This document shows, piece by piece, positions 26,922 to 39,480 of a stretch of DNA of 64,000 nt. Source of the DNA: Primula veris (Eukaryota > Streptophyta > Magnoliopsida > Ericales > Primulaceae); contig OY821740.1 in assembly GCA_963682055.1 (NCBI GenBank), forward strand, positions 41,312,795 to 41,376,794, read 5' to 3'. Numbering within the stretch: position 1 is the stretch's first letter; the number at the start of each line of letters is the position of its first letter. A program made the position numbers and the translations under genes. The notes beneath the pieces are model-generated. The model searched no databases. It was not told the DNA's origin and was given only the letters and a program-made list of their open reading frames with translations.

Positions 26922-29900
26922 ATGGCGACATACTACAATAACGGAAACAACAAAAATAACAATAATAATAATAATAACAACAACAACAACAATAATAATA
27001 ATAATAATAATTCAGAAATTCAAGGAGATGGATCCGACGGTTTACAAACTCTACTTTTAATGAACCCAAATACACAATATAATTCTCACCACCACCTAGG
27101 ACCTTTTTCTGACACAACACAATCCAACAACAGCCTTGTTTTCCTCAACTCACTTACCACTCGCGCTTTACCCCACGCGCCTATGCAAAACCAACACTTA
27201 TTGGGCATCCCAATAGATCCTAACCATCCATCTCATCATCATGAGATACACTCTAGTTTCATGCCACGTGTCCACTACAACATGTACCCGACTGAGACAT
27301 CTTTAGCACGCGCTCAGCAAGGGGGGCTCTCGTTGAGCCTATCCAGGGTGTCTACGTCGTCACCCAGGTCTGATGTTGTTGGAAAAGTTAACGGAGAGGT
27401 TCTGGGGTCCCGGTACCTGAAGGCGGCCCAGGAATTGCTTGATGAGGTTGTCAGCGTGGGTAAAGAGGTAATTAAAAGCGGGTACGAAAGAGGAAGAGAA
27501 GGGAGCGGTGGCGGAGGAGGAGAGGGGAGCATGAAGGCCGAGAGGAGAGAGATCAGTACGACTGAGAGGCAAGAGATTCAGATGAAGAAGGCGAAGCTTG
27601 TTGGCTTACTCGATGAGGTAAGTGTATGCATATTTTTCTCTTTATTACTATTATTATTTTTTGAATTAATTCTCGGGATCGATTGAACATCCGGCTTTTC
27701 AAGAAATTCTCTCGAGCAATGACGGTCCTTTCATGATGCAAATCTCTTATCTTTTTGAAACTTGTAGAACTAAAATTGGCTTCCCACTTAAGTTCTACTA
27801 AAACTTTCAGAATAGGAATCGGATTATGTTAATCTGTATTTATCATGCATTAGTTAAACCATTTATGATATCAAGTAAGGTATTTTGTTTCAATGTATGC
27901 AGAATCCAAATTTGAAGAAATGTTGTGCAAATCATAGTTTACTCGTTTTGAAAATGATTATTTACTAATATATATAGTTCTTTGCAACGTCGTACTGTCA
28001 CACCATAGATAAGGCTAAGTTATGATATTTCGTCGGTACCGGTTTCTAGTCCTTTAATATGAATTAATTTCAAAGAGTGAACTGCCGGTGTACGTTGATT
28101 ATTATAAATTTATAATGGCCTACTTAGAAAGCTGGGCGACTACATCTCCGTTTAGGTTCGTAAAAAGTCTCTGTGACAATGGTAAGCGGTCACATAATAT
28201 AGTTCTTGAAGAATGTATGTATACCATTCTTGAAAACTTCCACATTAGAACCTTTTATACATTCCTATGAAAAAACATCTTATAAGAAAGAATACATTTT
28301 TCTTATAAATTACAGCCTTGATTGATTAGGTCTAACAGCTTCCAACTTTGTTAATGTTTTAAATTTAGGTGGAGCAGAGGTACAAACAGTATCACCACCA
28401 GATGCAGATTGTAATCTCTTGGTTTGAGCAAGCAACGGGAAGCGGTACAGCAAAAACCTACACAGCTTTGGCACTTCAAACTATTTCAAAACAGTTTCGG
28501 TGCTTAAAGGACGCGATTTCAACCCAGATCCGAGTTTCAAGCAAGAGCTTAGGAGAAGAAGAATCTTTCGGTGTTGGAAAAAGCGAGGGTGGGTCGAGGC
28601 TTAAATTTGTTGATCACCAATTAAGGCAACAAAGGGCTTTGCAACAGCTTGGGATGATACAGCCTAATGCTTGGAGGCCTCAGAGGGGACTGCCTGAAAG
28701 ATCTGTTTCCGTTCTTCGCGCTTGGTTGTTTGAGCACTTCCTTCACCCGTAAGTAATTATTTTTTTTTAGAAGAAAAATACTTCGCGATTTTTTAATTTT
28801 ATAATCTTGTACTTAGTAGTTAGGTTATTGTTGTTTATGTTAGGGTCCTTAGAGAGACAAATAAAACCTAGAAAATGGAGCTAGTTAATATGGACACTCC
28901 TGACGCCACAGTTAATTTGTATTTTCAGTGTTCTGAACGTCACATTTGATGTCGGAATAAAATGTGGCGACTTAAGTGTACATATGAGGTCTGGCTTCGA
29001 ATATCATGTTACTCAATCTGCCTTACATAGATATACTTTGTCTTTTTTATGATATTCGAAACATGAAGAACTGGTTAATATTCAAGAAAGTAGTATTTGG
29101 ATACGAAACTGGAAGTAAACGAGTGCATTTTGGTCATCACGAAGCACATCATCTGTTCTATAATCAATTAACGTATGTTCATAGAATTTCTCCCAAGCAA
29201 ATGAAAATCCGTTAAACAAGGAATTTTATAAAAACAGTTTCATTTGCTCGTTTGCAAAAAGTGAAACCACAAAAACTACAACCAACACCTTTTAACCACT
29301 TGAATCTCTTATCAATTAATAAAAAATTTCCAATATTCAGATACCCTAAGGATTCTGACAAGATCATGTTGGCAAAACAAACAGGCCTCACCAGGAGCCA
29401 GGTAAATAAAAGATTCATTAAATTCTCTATGATTTTCTGGACATGATTTCAAATTTGTGATAGCAAAATTCGTTTTCTTTATATCATTAGGTCTCTAACT
29501 GGTTCATAAATGCTCGTGTTCGCCTTTGGAAGCCGATGGTCGAGGATATGTACACGGAAGAAATCAAAGAAAAAGAACACAATGGAGAAAACTCGGACGA
29601 GAAAACAACAAAAAAGGGCGAAAACAATAACGAAAATTCCTCTTCAAAAATCAGCAGTCAACAAGAGAATACTTCAGTAGCGGAAAAAAATAATTTGAAT
29701 TTCAAGTCCATATTAGACACGCCCACAAGTCAGAACTCGCCTTCAGTGATATCAGCTTCACCATCTTCAACAGGAGTTAATATTCGACACCCACCAGGTT
29801 TATTCATTTAAAATATTTTTTTAGACAGGTATCTATTGCTTTAGCACTTGCCTAACTCAATTGTCGAACAGGTTTCACTCTAATTGGGTCACAAGATATA

Positions 29901-30359
29901 GAAACAATTGCACACTCAAGCCCCAAGAAACAACGAAACACAGGTTTTTTGCAATCCCCCAACAGTTATTTATCCAACGAGCAAATTTCGAAATTTGATA
30001 ATGAGAGGCAAAACCGAGAGAGCTTCCCATTAATGGGAGGACCAACGAACTTTATCGGAGAATTTGGTGGATACCCAATCAGCGAAATCAGCCGATTTGG
30101 TGCCGAACAGTTTCCTGCAGCATATTCTGGAAATGGTGTTGCTCTTACTCTTGGTCTACCACATTGTGAAAACATATCTCAAAATTTTCTCCAAAACCAA
30201 AATATTCAAATGGGGAGAAGATTAGAACTCGGTGAGACGAGTGATTTTGATGCAATTAATGCCTCAGATAATTCTCATTCTTCGGTTGCTTATGAGAGCG
30301 TCAGTATACAGAACCGAAAGAGGTTTGCAGCCCAGTTGTTGCCAGATTTTGTGACCTGA
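26922..30359 (+). CDS. BLH1: BEL1-like TALE homeodomain transcription factor (BLH1-like)
   Basis: The gene encodes a nuclear DNA-binding protein that normally works as a heterodimer with KNOX homeodomain proteins in meristem and organ patterning. Exons are 26922-27617, 28369-28748, 29341-29401, 29491-29797 and 29872-30359, all with GT-AG introns, giving 643 aa. Visible parts are a poly-Asn tract (12-30), an N-terminal ZIBEL-type GLSLSLS (135-141), the SKY domain (about 162-180), the BEL domain (about 215-300), a TALE homeodomain (about 339-401) with the recognition helix [11 protein letters not shown] (380-390) and the three-residue PYP loop, and a C-terminal ZIBEL motif GVALTLGL (570-577). 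The very short exon 3 inside the homeodomain is typical of BEL1-like genes. The donor of exon 4 (GTTTAT) is weak, but reading through reaches a stop within five codons. Assignment to BLH1 rather than BLH5 rests on the N-terminal layout. Confidence 0.94.
26956..27011 (+). repeat. In-frame AAT/AAC trinucleotide repeat coding for poly-Asn
   Basis: Mixed AAT and AAC codons give about 18-19 asparagines in a row within residues 12-30 of the BLH1-like protein. The AAC block is embedded between AAT blocks. Such tracts vary in length between alleles. On the opposite strand the same repeat produces a meaningless Tyr/Cys-rich frame. Confidence 0.95.
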
Positions 30360-33300
30360 AATATAAAGGAAAGTGACAATGTATCGATGGGGGAACAGCA
30401 CACGATGTTGTAGAGAAGGAAAAAGAGAATTTACATAGTATAGGTATATACATTTGTGAAGAACCATTTGAGTTCGTATAGACAGTTTAGGAAAGTATAG
30501 CATATGGTTTGAGGATTGTATATTGTTTTTGCTACTACTGCATATAAAAAGATGTATTGCTGTAATAATCCAAAACATTGGTAATTTTGGGGGTATACAA
30601 ATTAATGATACAATGTGGTGTAATGGTGATTTAAAACTCAGGTTTATAGCTATAAAGACAGCTAATTACAGAATGGACTGAACATCGCAGCTAAATACTC
30701 AGTCATGTTAATTCAACTCGTAAATGTGATCGTATAGAGTGGGGTCTTTATGCGAGTTCCTTGGTGCCAACAAGAACTATAAAATTGCTAATCAGGGCTT
30801 ATAAACTCTCATGTTTTCTCTTGATTCATAGACTAAAATTGATCTTAGTAGTTGTACCTACAATTTCGACAAACCTAGTTCTCAATCATCATAGGAGTAG
30901 TTTAAAGCTATTTTGTAAAGAATATCAATGTAAGCTTTCAATTTCTAAGCACTAATCGTTAAATTCTCTTTGGAAACATTTTGGGAGTGGTTTTGCAATG
31001 GGAAGAGCAACAATGAAACTAACAAACAAATAGACTAACAAACAAATAAGAGATTAATTCAAGATGTTATTGGTACCTTTCAGGCTTTCATAATGCAATT
31101 TATAAGAGGGCTTACATATTGGAACTGTAATACCATAGCTCTAGATTTGGATAGCGAGTAAGCTCGCTTTCTAATAACTCGTTTAATATCTCTGACTGAT
31201 CTGCTGATGGAAATGTGACAATGTTTTGAAGAAAAGAATATTTGAACTCTGCGATGTCTCTGACCACCTATAAGTCCATCTTATGCAAAATTTGGATCAT
31301 ATTTTTCCATTCAGAAACAGAGCCTTCCCAATCGAATTCTTCTTTACTACTCACAAAATCAGAAATTATGCTTGAGCAACGAAAGTACGGTGGAAAATCT
31401 ACAAGAGCTAGAATTATTGGTATGAATAAAAGTCCAGATCATGTTTAAAAGGTCAAAAGTGGTATTTGCAGAAGTTGGATACAATTATATTCTTTTGTTC
31501 ACTATGGACTTTTTTGGTTGCCGCTATTGAGCTTATTTTTTTAGTTTCACTTGTATAGGCTTTAAGCCATTTATTTTGTCAGATTATGTTTTTTCTTCCA
31601 CTGGCCTGAAACACAAAGTTCTAAGTTAAAGGAACTCACTTTGTCATAAATCTTGTTAAGAGTGCTTATTAAAGAAAATTTGTCCTCCAAAACAGATAAT
31701 AATCTTAGACTAATCTTTGGCTGTCGGTATTTATTATCGAAAACAGCACTGCATTGTTAAACCCTTTCGATATAATGTTTTAGACTGGGGAAACATACAT
31801 CTATATTTATGTTAACATGATTCTTTCTTCTCACACATTTTGTTACCTTAAAAATCACAGTATGTGTCTCCAGAGCCAAAGAACTACCCCATTGAATTAT
31901 TCACCATTACTAAATAAGCTAGAGTCACTCATTAGAATTTAGATATGATTGTGAAAGAAAAAAACAGAAACAAAAAACAAATAGAAGATGAGAATATGAG
32001 ATTAAAAGATGGAATAATATACTATAGCTTTGTATTCTCTATAGCTATAATCATTAGTCAAAATAGAACGGGCTGCTTTGATAATTTACTTATGTTGGCA
32101 CAACTTTGATATATTTATCAAACCATTCAAAAGTAGTGATATCACGTTCACGGATGAGGGCCGAAATTATCATTGCCAGTGTTGGTGGAAAACATATAAA
32201 ACTCTGTTGTAATTTAGTAATATGAAATAATGCAAGCTAGTACAAATGTATTACCGCTTAGTTCGTATTAAAATTATGGAACGGTTCTGTACGTAGCTTG
32301 ATTTTTATCTGTGACAGCGGCGCATTTTGACTTTAATAAACGAATTGACAAGAGGAAGGACGGACCACAATAATGTACAAAGTCAGAACTGAACTGATGG
32401 AAGTAAACCAACCCGACCAAAAAAACAAACCAACCTGATTAGCTATCGGTTTGATCCGGTTTATGAATGCCGCAAACTGATTTAATTGGTTAAGTTTGCT
32501 GTTTTTGTGATTTTTTGATCGAACAAAACCAATTACGTATACATGTATATTAGAAACTCAGTTATATAATGACATACAATACATGTTAAGTTTAACCTTG
32601 TAGCTTTGTATCTTGTATTATACTCCTATTACTTACTTGCAATACTGTATGAACCATGACTTTTATATGTAATAATATACTCTTAAATTACAAATTATGT
32701 GTATAGTACATTGATCATTTTCTATCATGGAGCTAAGTATAAGTTTGTTGTAGCATTTTGTTACATTCGACATTACATTCACGTCATTATATTACAAACC
32801 TGTTGCATTAGGATTGTCAGTTCTTTACCATTACAGCCATGCTTCTGCCCATGTCTTTCTAAGAGTACTATTATATCGCAAAGTTTTGATTGATTTCATT
32901 ACTTTGTTATTTTATAATTCACACCTACCAAACCAAACGGAATCGATGACAGTACGTACGGTAAGTTTCCTTTGATTTCATTTTTTATTTCGCACAGTTA
33001 GAACGAAGCCGAATTGATCATTCTAGTTGTTTTAGTTTGTATTTCTTACAACATTGAACCGAACGAGAATACTCCCCAAGACAGCATAGCGAATGATCTG
33101 AAATATATATTTTGACACGAGAAGAAACACCGTTCATATTAACCTACACAATTATGTAATCAGACTATATGAAATATTATATTTACATACAAGGCCGCAA
33201 ATACCCCCAAAACATAAAACTCAAACCAAAAGATCGAAACAGAAGCACTCCGGACAAATATTTAAAAAACAAAAACTAATTGTGCGAAGAGGAAGTTGTT

Positions 33301-33488
33301 CTGTCGACTGTTCAAAAAACAAATAAAATGATTATGGAACTCAATGCTACCCATTTGTAGTACTCAGTGCTAAGACCTTGTCTAACTTTTAGCTTATTCA
33401 AACCTAAGAACCAGAAAAGCTTAGGCTTTAAGATGATCAACTAAATGAAGTCCAGCTGCAACCAAACAAGGCCTAATTTTCCGTTTTT
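30360..33488. other. Intergenic between BLH1-like and SYP genes, no gene seen
   Basis: The first 200-300 bases should be the 3' UTR of the homeodomain gene, and the bases just below 33488 the 3' UTR of the minus-strand SNARE. Frames in between (for example 31242-31448) show no domain. A stretch with GGTTTGATCCGGTTTATG near 32448-32465 looks like a common dispersed plant repeat but has no definable ends. Confidence 0.5.
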
Positions 33489-35731
33489 TTATTGCCAAGG
33501 CTTCCAAGTGAAGAGGACGATGATCAAAATCACGATGAGGAGTATTAGGATGGCGATTAAAGTCCATTTTCGTGTGTTTTTTTGGTGGTTACGTGCCACT
33601 TGGAGCTGTTGAGCGCCATCGGTGATAAATGAGCTAGCACGGTTGAGTTGGGACTCGATATCATCAATTTGTTGGCCTTGATCGTGGACTAGAACTGCCA
33701 TATCAAGGAACACTTGGTGAAGCTCTTTCAAGTTTCTCTCCATCTCTTTAACTCCCTGGTGCCTCTCTTGTATTTCCATTATTGTATCCAATATCTGACC
33801 TGATAAGACAGTTGATCAACGATTAGTAACGATTTTAATGTTTTGACGAAATAATATAACTATTAAGTTTTTTGCTGATTGCTTTACGTTTTGAGATGTA
33901 ACAATGTCGGAGGGTAAGGACAGTAGGGTTATTGATGGATTTATGCGAATGAATAAAGTTAGATCTTGTGTCACATGGAAAATGTTCACAGACAAACAAA
34001 ATGCAATGGTCAAGGAGAAACTCGATTAATTGCTCGAGATAACTTAAATCATCATAGTGGCGAATTCGGGACTCTTTTTCCGTATTTCAAATATAATTTA
34101 TACCAAAAGAATACATTATCCATTTTGAAACTAGTACTCTTATAGTCTCTCATAAAAGCATAGAACATCACATACCAAAATACTACTCCAGTAAAAGAAA
34201 GCAACTCATATTTACACAAGTGCTGGTTTTCTTTAGCTACATAGACAAAATTAGATCAATTCCTTAATAATGAAGTAACATTTTCCGTTTGTGATGACTT
34301 GTTTATGTTACTAACAAATTTATATTTATCTGACTAATTAACTTAACTTGATATTGTCCCTATCAGTTTCAAGCCATTTGTCTCTACGTTACAAATATCA
34401 TGGTAATTGACAATTGACATTACTAATTTTAATTTATTCAGTGTTTGAGATGACAAAACAAAATCAATAATAATTAATAGAAAGAAATATACCTCTGCCT
34501 TGTTCCTGGATAGCCTTTTGCAAGAAAGTCTCGCTCTCACCGGTCTCAATCAACCGATCGATAGTATCCTCATTGGCATTCTCTCCAGTAACCGTAAAAT
34601 ACCTCCTCTGTACAGTCTCCTTATACTCTTTTCCTATCTTACCCCTCAACTCCCCGAACCCTTCCATCGAGTCCTGCAGCTTTTTCCTCAGTCCGCTCAC
34701 TATTGACGCTCTTGTACGGTCAGTCGAGCTGCCTGGACCGCATCCTGGCTCGGTCAGGTTGGCCGCGTTTGACCGGTCAAGTGCCTCCAGCCTGACTTTG
34801 ATTACCTTTATTAGGAAATAAAATAAAAAAGATTTAGCATAATCTCCACATTAGTTTATCCTGTCTAAAATATCTATTGTATTTACAGAGGCAAGAGTCT
34901 TAAAGAACTAATCATAAAATGTATCAATAAGAAAGAAAAATAGAAATTATTAATCAAACAAAAAGTTTTTTCAGAGGTTGTATAAGTCAATTTACTATCA
35001 TATTGTCTAGAACAAATGAAACTAGTGGTACCAAAGGTGTCAATATAATTTTTTTGATCCCGTTAATTGCTACAATATGTTTAGAGTTTAGACAAATCAG
35101 AATGTTAATTACTCTAAAACGGTATGCGACACCGATATTAATACATAAGTCACTGCGCTGGCTAACTACGAAACGGTTCTACATGCAATTTGTTTGTAAC
35201 CTTGTAGGAATCCAAAATTCCAGATTAATACAGGAACATCGATTTTTGTTAGCAAAAAGCTGGGAAATATCATAATACCGCTGTTTATAATAAATTGCAA
35301 CAAGAAAAAACCTTGGTAATGACCAATAATATATAAGTCACTGTTCTAACTAACTATGAAAAGGTTCTACGTGCAATTTGTTTATCGGGATCCAAATTAA
35401 TACAGTAACATCGATTTTGTTACCACCGTTTATAAAATATTGTAAAAATTAAAATAGTAATGACCTTGGTCTTCTTGAGGGCAGATGACACGTCAGAATC
35501 CATCTTAGACCGAATGGACCTGACGGCCTTCGCATTATGAAGTGTTTTGCTCTGTTCATGAGCGGCGTAGAGTGATTTCTGGACCGAGTCTAGCTCCGTT
35601 AGGTCCTCCTTTATGGCCTCCACATCTTGAAAGAATCGGTCCAGGTTCACTCCAGACATCTCAACTGTTCCAGAAGATGGTGTATCTTCGGCTCGGAACA
35701 TCGCAAATGATTTGGAAAAGAGGTCGTTCAT
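33489..35731 (-). CDS. SYP12: Qa-SNARE syntaxin, SYP12 group (SYP121/122-like)
   Basis: This is a plasma-membrane syntaxin for fusion of secretory vesicles, pairing with SNAP33-type and VAMP72-type SNAREs. There are three exons, 35731-35465, 34805-34493 and 33799-33489, joined in phases 0 and 1 to exactly 297 codons (296 aa plus stop). The N-terminal Habc bundle (about 30-160) includes the family's [12 protein letters not shown] and CGPGSS blocks. The linker carries [11 protein letters not shown], and the SNARE motif (about 205-265) has the zero-layer glutamine at about residue 234 (LVHDQGQQ). The tail anchor is about 273-291 and the protein ends TWKPWQ. It stops within a few residues of the membrane anchor, shorter than Arabidopsis SYP121/122, which carry a Gly/Pro-rich lumenal tail. 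The first donor (GTCATT) is weak, but no alternative keeps the frame. Confidence 0.94.
35139..35424. repeat. Direct duplication inside SYP intron 1
   Basis: Two copies about 188 bp apart (about 35139-35255 and 35327-35424) share ATATAAGTCACTG, GGTTCTAC, TGCAATTTGTTT, AATTAATACAG and AACATCGATTTTTGTTA in the same order. The second copy ends close to the exon 1 donor. The copies have diverged by several substitutions and small indels. Confidence 0.75.
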
Positions 35732-37325
35732 TTTTATATTTTGTTGGATAAGGAGTTTGTTGATTTTCTAGAGATTGTAATGGAGATGAGTTAATTGGAT
35801 TTAATAAGATAGAGGAATTTGACGGGTTTTGAAGAGATTATAACGCGGGAGTCGTCTAAATGGAATAATGAAAATTCGTTAATTACGACTAGTATATATT
35901 AAAATAGAGGAAGGGAAAAAGTCAAAGGGATTTTATGGTACTTTTGGGAATTTATATTGAGGGAAAATCTTGTGTGATGTGAACACCCTTGTCGTATGAT
36001 GTATGATAAGTCCACACGTTAAAACTTAAAACCATGTTTTAGCTTTTCTAGAACTTAATAATTGTCAATTAATACTCCCTCTGTTATAAATTAGGGTGAA
36101 TGATTGTTGCACTTTCGAGATGTAGGAAAACCCCCCCACATTATTCATGAGTCGATTCACTAACGTAATTTATGAAAAAGTCTCATTTAAATTCACAAGT
36201 GCAAGTTTAAATGCAATTTGTATATTCAGTATCATTTCTTTGCAAATAAGGCTCTAAGCGATCTAATTTTATATCGATATTTATATCTTGAAACTCATGG
36301 CTAATTTTCTATCGTTGGTCACGTCATCGCGTGCTGTGCTATACAAACTTGGATCTCTAATGTCATGATAAATACTTCAAACTCGTAAATAGATTCCGTT
36401 ATCTGAATATATTATCTTCTCGATTGAGTTTCATTCTAACTAAATCAACTCAACCAATTGAGCTGTGCAGGTAAATCAAATCAAATTTTTTACTCAAATA
36501 CGAAACTTACTAAAAAAATTACTCACCCGTAAAGTTCCTATACAAAGTGACAAAACACATTTGATAGGTGTCCGGAGGCTTGACTTGATTTGGCTGTCAT
36601 TTAACATGTCCTCGTTAGTTGTATTAAAGTTTGCTATTATACTTGTAATTATATTCATCAATTGTACACGATGGAAGTTTTACTTTATCAAATTATTAAA
36701 AATATAAATTCAACAATAGATTTGAAGAGCAATGTTGCGTACAAAGACCATATGGGTTCTTGAACAAGTCTCTGCCTCCGGGAACCTCGAATTGGAATAT
36801 TTTTTTAGAAATAAGGAATTGTGTAAGTGACTTCGTGGTGTTCACCATGTATTTGATTTTTGTTTAAGGAGAATCCCAAATGATGGCGAGTTGTATAAGT
36901 GAAGACACGCCCTAAATAAAACGGTTTAAATGGAAAGTTGGAAAAGTTCCTTATAATTAGCACATAAACATGGACTTAAAAAACACGGTACATAATTGAC
37001 ACTTTATATAAATACAAGGAAGCGAAGATTCCAAGAAGGTGATATATAGTACAAAATGTTGAATAGGTCCAGAAAAGGTTGTTTAATTTATATTTTTTAC
37101 AAATAAACCATAACAAACCTTCATACTATTATTGCGTGTATTATCAGGTAACGCGGAGATATATACTTGCAGTTTTTTCTGCCCATGGAAAAGGTTAAAA
37201 CCAAAATTTCGTATATAGTGTGTGATATTCTCTAGATACATACACACACGTATGGATCAGATCAAGGGTCCTAATCGATAATGTATCATATTCAATATAT
37301 ATCCAACTTTATGAAAGCTACATCT

Positions 37326-37450
37326 TAACTCACTTGCCTATCCTAGCTAGCGAACCCGAACTCTCAACTAGAAGGTGCAGGGTCGAGCCCCAAAAATGGT
37401 AAGTTATCCGCTTTGATAAAATTTTAAAAATAAGAAGAAAAAAAATGGTA
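37326..37450 (+). mobile_element. SINE-like tRNA-derived sequence
   Basis: GTGCAGGGTCGAGCCCC (37374-37390) matches a pol III B box, preceded about 40 bases upstream by a degenerate A-box-like TAGCTAGCG. An A-rich stretch (37419-37446) follows. This fits the head of a tRNA-derived SINE; the body, tail and target duplication are unclear. Confidence 0.35.
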
Positions 37451-38177
37451 ACATATTTGACTGACCCTAAGATAGTATGATGGGTTGAAACAAAAGATGA
37501 CGCTTTACGGGCACGAATGTTTAGGCTAGTAATTAACCGAGGATATCCCTCGAACCTTGCCCACATGGCGGGGAGATTGGGAGTAGGCCGAGCTACTATG
37601 CCGAGTATGACCCTTTGAAAATTGAGGTCAAAATGGACATAGATCATTGTCATTCTAACACAGCTCTAAAATTCCAAGGACATTCTTCCTTGATCAGAGT
37701 TCCAAACTCTGGCCAAATCAAATGGAAGAGACACATAAGAATGATTTTTTTTACGTGTTCACCCAATAAAGATGGCTCCACTTCGGAGCAGTATGATTTT
37801 TAGACCATAATCAACAGAGTGATTACGACGACGAAATTGAGGCATATCAACTAAGATTAGCAGGTAGGCTCTCTAAACTCTAATTGTGTGCCACCTTATT
37901 ATGAACATAGAATACATTTGTATCATTTATTAAATTAAAACACAACTTCAAAGTAAAATTAGATAACTGAATTTGTTGCCAAATCACCTGGATAGCAACA
38001 GAACATACGATTCTGCAAGAAATGCATACGCAGTAGGGTATATGATACGGGTGATAACTCCTTGACTATCAAACAATTTGCGCGTTTAGACAATGCTTTC
38101 TCTCAAGCTCTTTCTTAGCTTAGGCAACTACTATATATATATACACACAAAGTGAGATACTATACTTAGATCTTAAG

Positions 38178-38396
38178 GCCTCCTTTGGTTCCGGGATTAC
38201 TAATCCCGGTATTAACAATCCGGTAGTATTATTAATGGGATTTGAAAAGAAGGCCGGATAAGTAATACATCCGGGATTGGACTATTCCTAATACCACCAT
38301 CCCTATGGTATTGAAAATGCATATTTTTGCCATCATTTTTAGTCCGGACCGTATAACTAGTCCGGGGTCTAATGTTTTATCAAACATAACATAAGC
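38178..38396. mobile_element. MITE with GGTT/CCGG-rich inverted ends (about 220 bp)
   Basis: The left end CCTCCTTTGGTTCCGGGATT pairs imperfectly with the right end, which reads inward ATGTTTGATAAAACATTAGACCCC. Both arms share the order TTTG..., ATTA, CCCGG and CCGG. The start resembles the TTTGGTT ends common in plant PIF/Harbinger and hAT MITEs. No unambiguous target duplication was found. Confidence 0.45.
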
Positions 38397-38973
38397 GTTT
38401 TCCTGCTAAATGTGGTTCAGCTGCTTAAGCATCTCCACTTCATCCTTAAGAGCTTGGATTGTTTGGAGAAGCCCACTCTTCTTTTGCAGCACTGCAATGA
38501 ACCAGTGGTCAATTTTTTCAGTATGGTTCCTTATAGCCAAAAAAACCTTGTATGACAGTTAAAATTTTATTAAAATGAGAAAAATTGATCAGTTTTTACA
38601 ATGTTGTTGGTTAATCTAGCCTATAAATTATTACTACAAGGGAAACTATTAGATGTTTTTCCTTGTTTCATATCATCATGCGTTTGGCTGGAACTTTATC
38701 TAGCAAATTTGTTTTTCTGCTGCTTTTGAGTTCATAGTTTTACCGTGCTCTTAACGTATATCGGCTGATAAATGAAACCGTTGACAATCTAATTAAAATA
38801 TCTAAAACTCAAAGTCATATCACAAAGAAAAATCATATCACATAAGTCACCATTGACTTGCCCCATTTGTAATGCTAAATAACCCCTAACATTCTAGCAA
38901 TGCTGGTCAGATCTCAAACCCTCACCTTCTCCTCCTTTCATTTTCTTCTCACTTCCCATTAAGAAACATATAA

Positions 38974-39480
38974 ATGAGCGTTGTGCCACCAGCTCCATCT
39001 AGCAGCGGCTTTCTTGGCTCCGTGGACATAGGCATATCCGGATACAGCCTAGGTCTCACTTTTAGTGTCCTCCTCATTATCATTACCATCGCCATAGCCT
39101 TTTATTGTTGTGCTAAGGCCCCACCGCCAACGGCCTCTATCACAAGACAGAGGCCGCTGACAGGGCCTGCTGACTCTATAGTGGAGGTAGGCCTCGACGA
39201 GGTCACGTTACTAAGCTACCCAAAAGTACTATATTCGGAGGCAAAAATTGAAAACAAGGACTCGACCGCTACATGTTGCTCCATTTGTTTGGCGGACTAT
39301 AATGGGAGCGACATGTTGAGGGTGTTGCCAGACTGCGGTCACGTTTTTCACCTTAAGTGCGTGGACCCGTGGCTCATGCAGCATCCTTCCTGTCCTGTGT
39401 GCCGGAAGTCTCCTATGCCGACTCCATTGGCGACAGCGTTGGCAGAGGTGGCCCCACTTGCCACAAGGCCGATAGTATGA
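38974..39480 (+). CDS. ATL-type RING-H2 E3 ubiquitin ligase (ATL67/68-like)
   Basis: This is a membrane-anchored E3 ubiquitin ligase of the Arabidopsis Tóxicos en Levadura family. The 168-residue single-exon protein has the full ATL layout: one hydrophobic helix near the N-terminus (about 27-46), the GLD signature (73-75, followed by a SYP motif), and a RING-H2 finger with ligands C102, C105, C121, H123, H126, C129, C140 and C143. The spacing C-x2-C-x15-C-x1-H-x2-H-x2-C-x10-C-x2-C and the PxCxxC..W pattern (DPWL before the last cysteine pair) are canonical. The lack of introns and short length are normal for ATLs. Resemblance to ATL67/ATL68 comes from memory of the N-terminal layout and is less sure than the family call. 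The start is the first ATG and keeps the helix. Confidence 0.95.
   Translation: MSVVPPAPSSSGFLGSVDIGISGYSLGLTFSVLLIIITIAIAFYCCAKAPPPTASITRQRPLTGPADSIVEVGLDEVTLLSYPKVLYSEAKIENKDSTATCCSICLADYNGSDMLRVLPDCGHVFHLKCVDPWLMQHPSCPVCRKSPMPTPLATALAEVAPLATRPIV

Larger units (their letters stand above)
35732..38973. other. Intergenic between SYP and ATL genes
   Basis: This is a divergent-promoter region: the SYP gene leaves to the left and the ATL gene to the right. It contains a one-ended Stowaway-like motif (CTCCCTCTGTTATAAATTAG at about 36075), a SINE-like piece (37326-37450), a MITE (38178-38396) and a minus-strand coiled-coil coding scrap at 38406-38500 (QALKDEVEMLKQL then stop). The frame at 37615-37803 has a coding-like composition but no recognisable domain. 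No complete gene is supported. Confidence 0.5.

Noticed and set aside
26830..27120. Minus-strand frame rich in Tyr and Cys opposite the BLH1-like start
   Set aside because: It is the reverse reading of the AAT/AAC repeat and has no independent support.
31242..31448. 68-codon frame downstream of the BLH1-like gene
   Set aside because: No domain is recognised, the composition is ordinary and it is flanked by AT-rich intergenic DNA.
36070..36130. CTCCCTCTGTTATAAATTAG, a Stowaway-like end
   Set aside because: No mirrored second end with a TA flank was found nearby.
37615..37861. Coding-like stretch with a possible exon ending at GTAGGC
   Set aside because: The frame breaks at a stop, the product is unrecognised and there is no splice partner.
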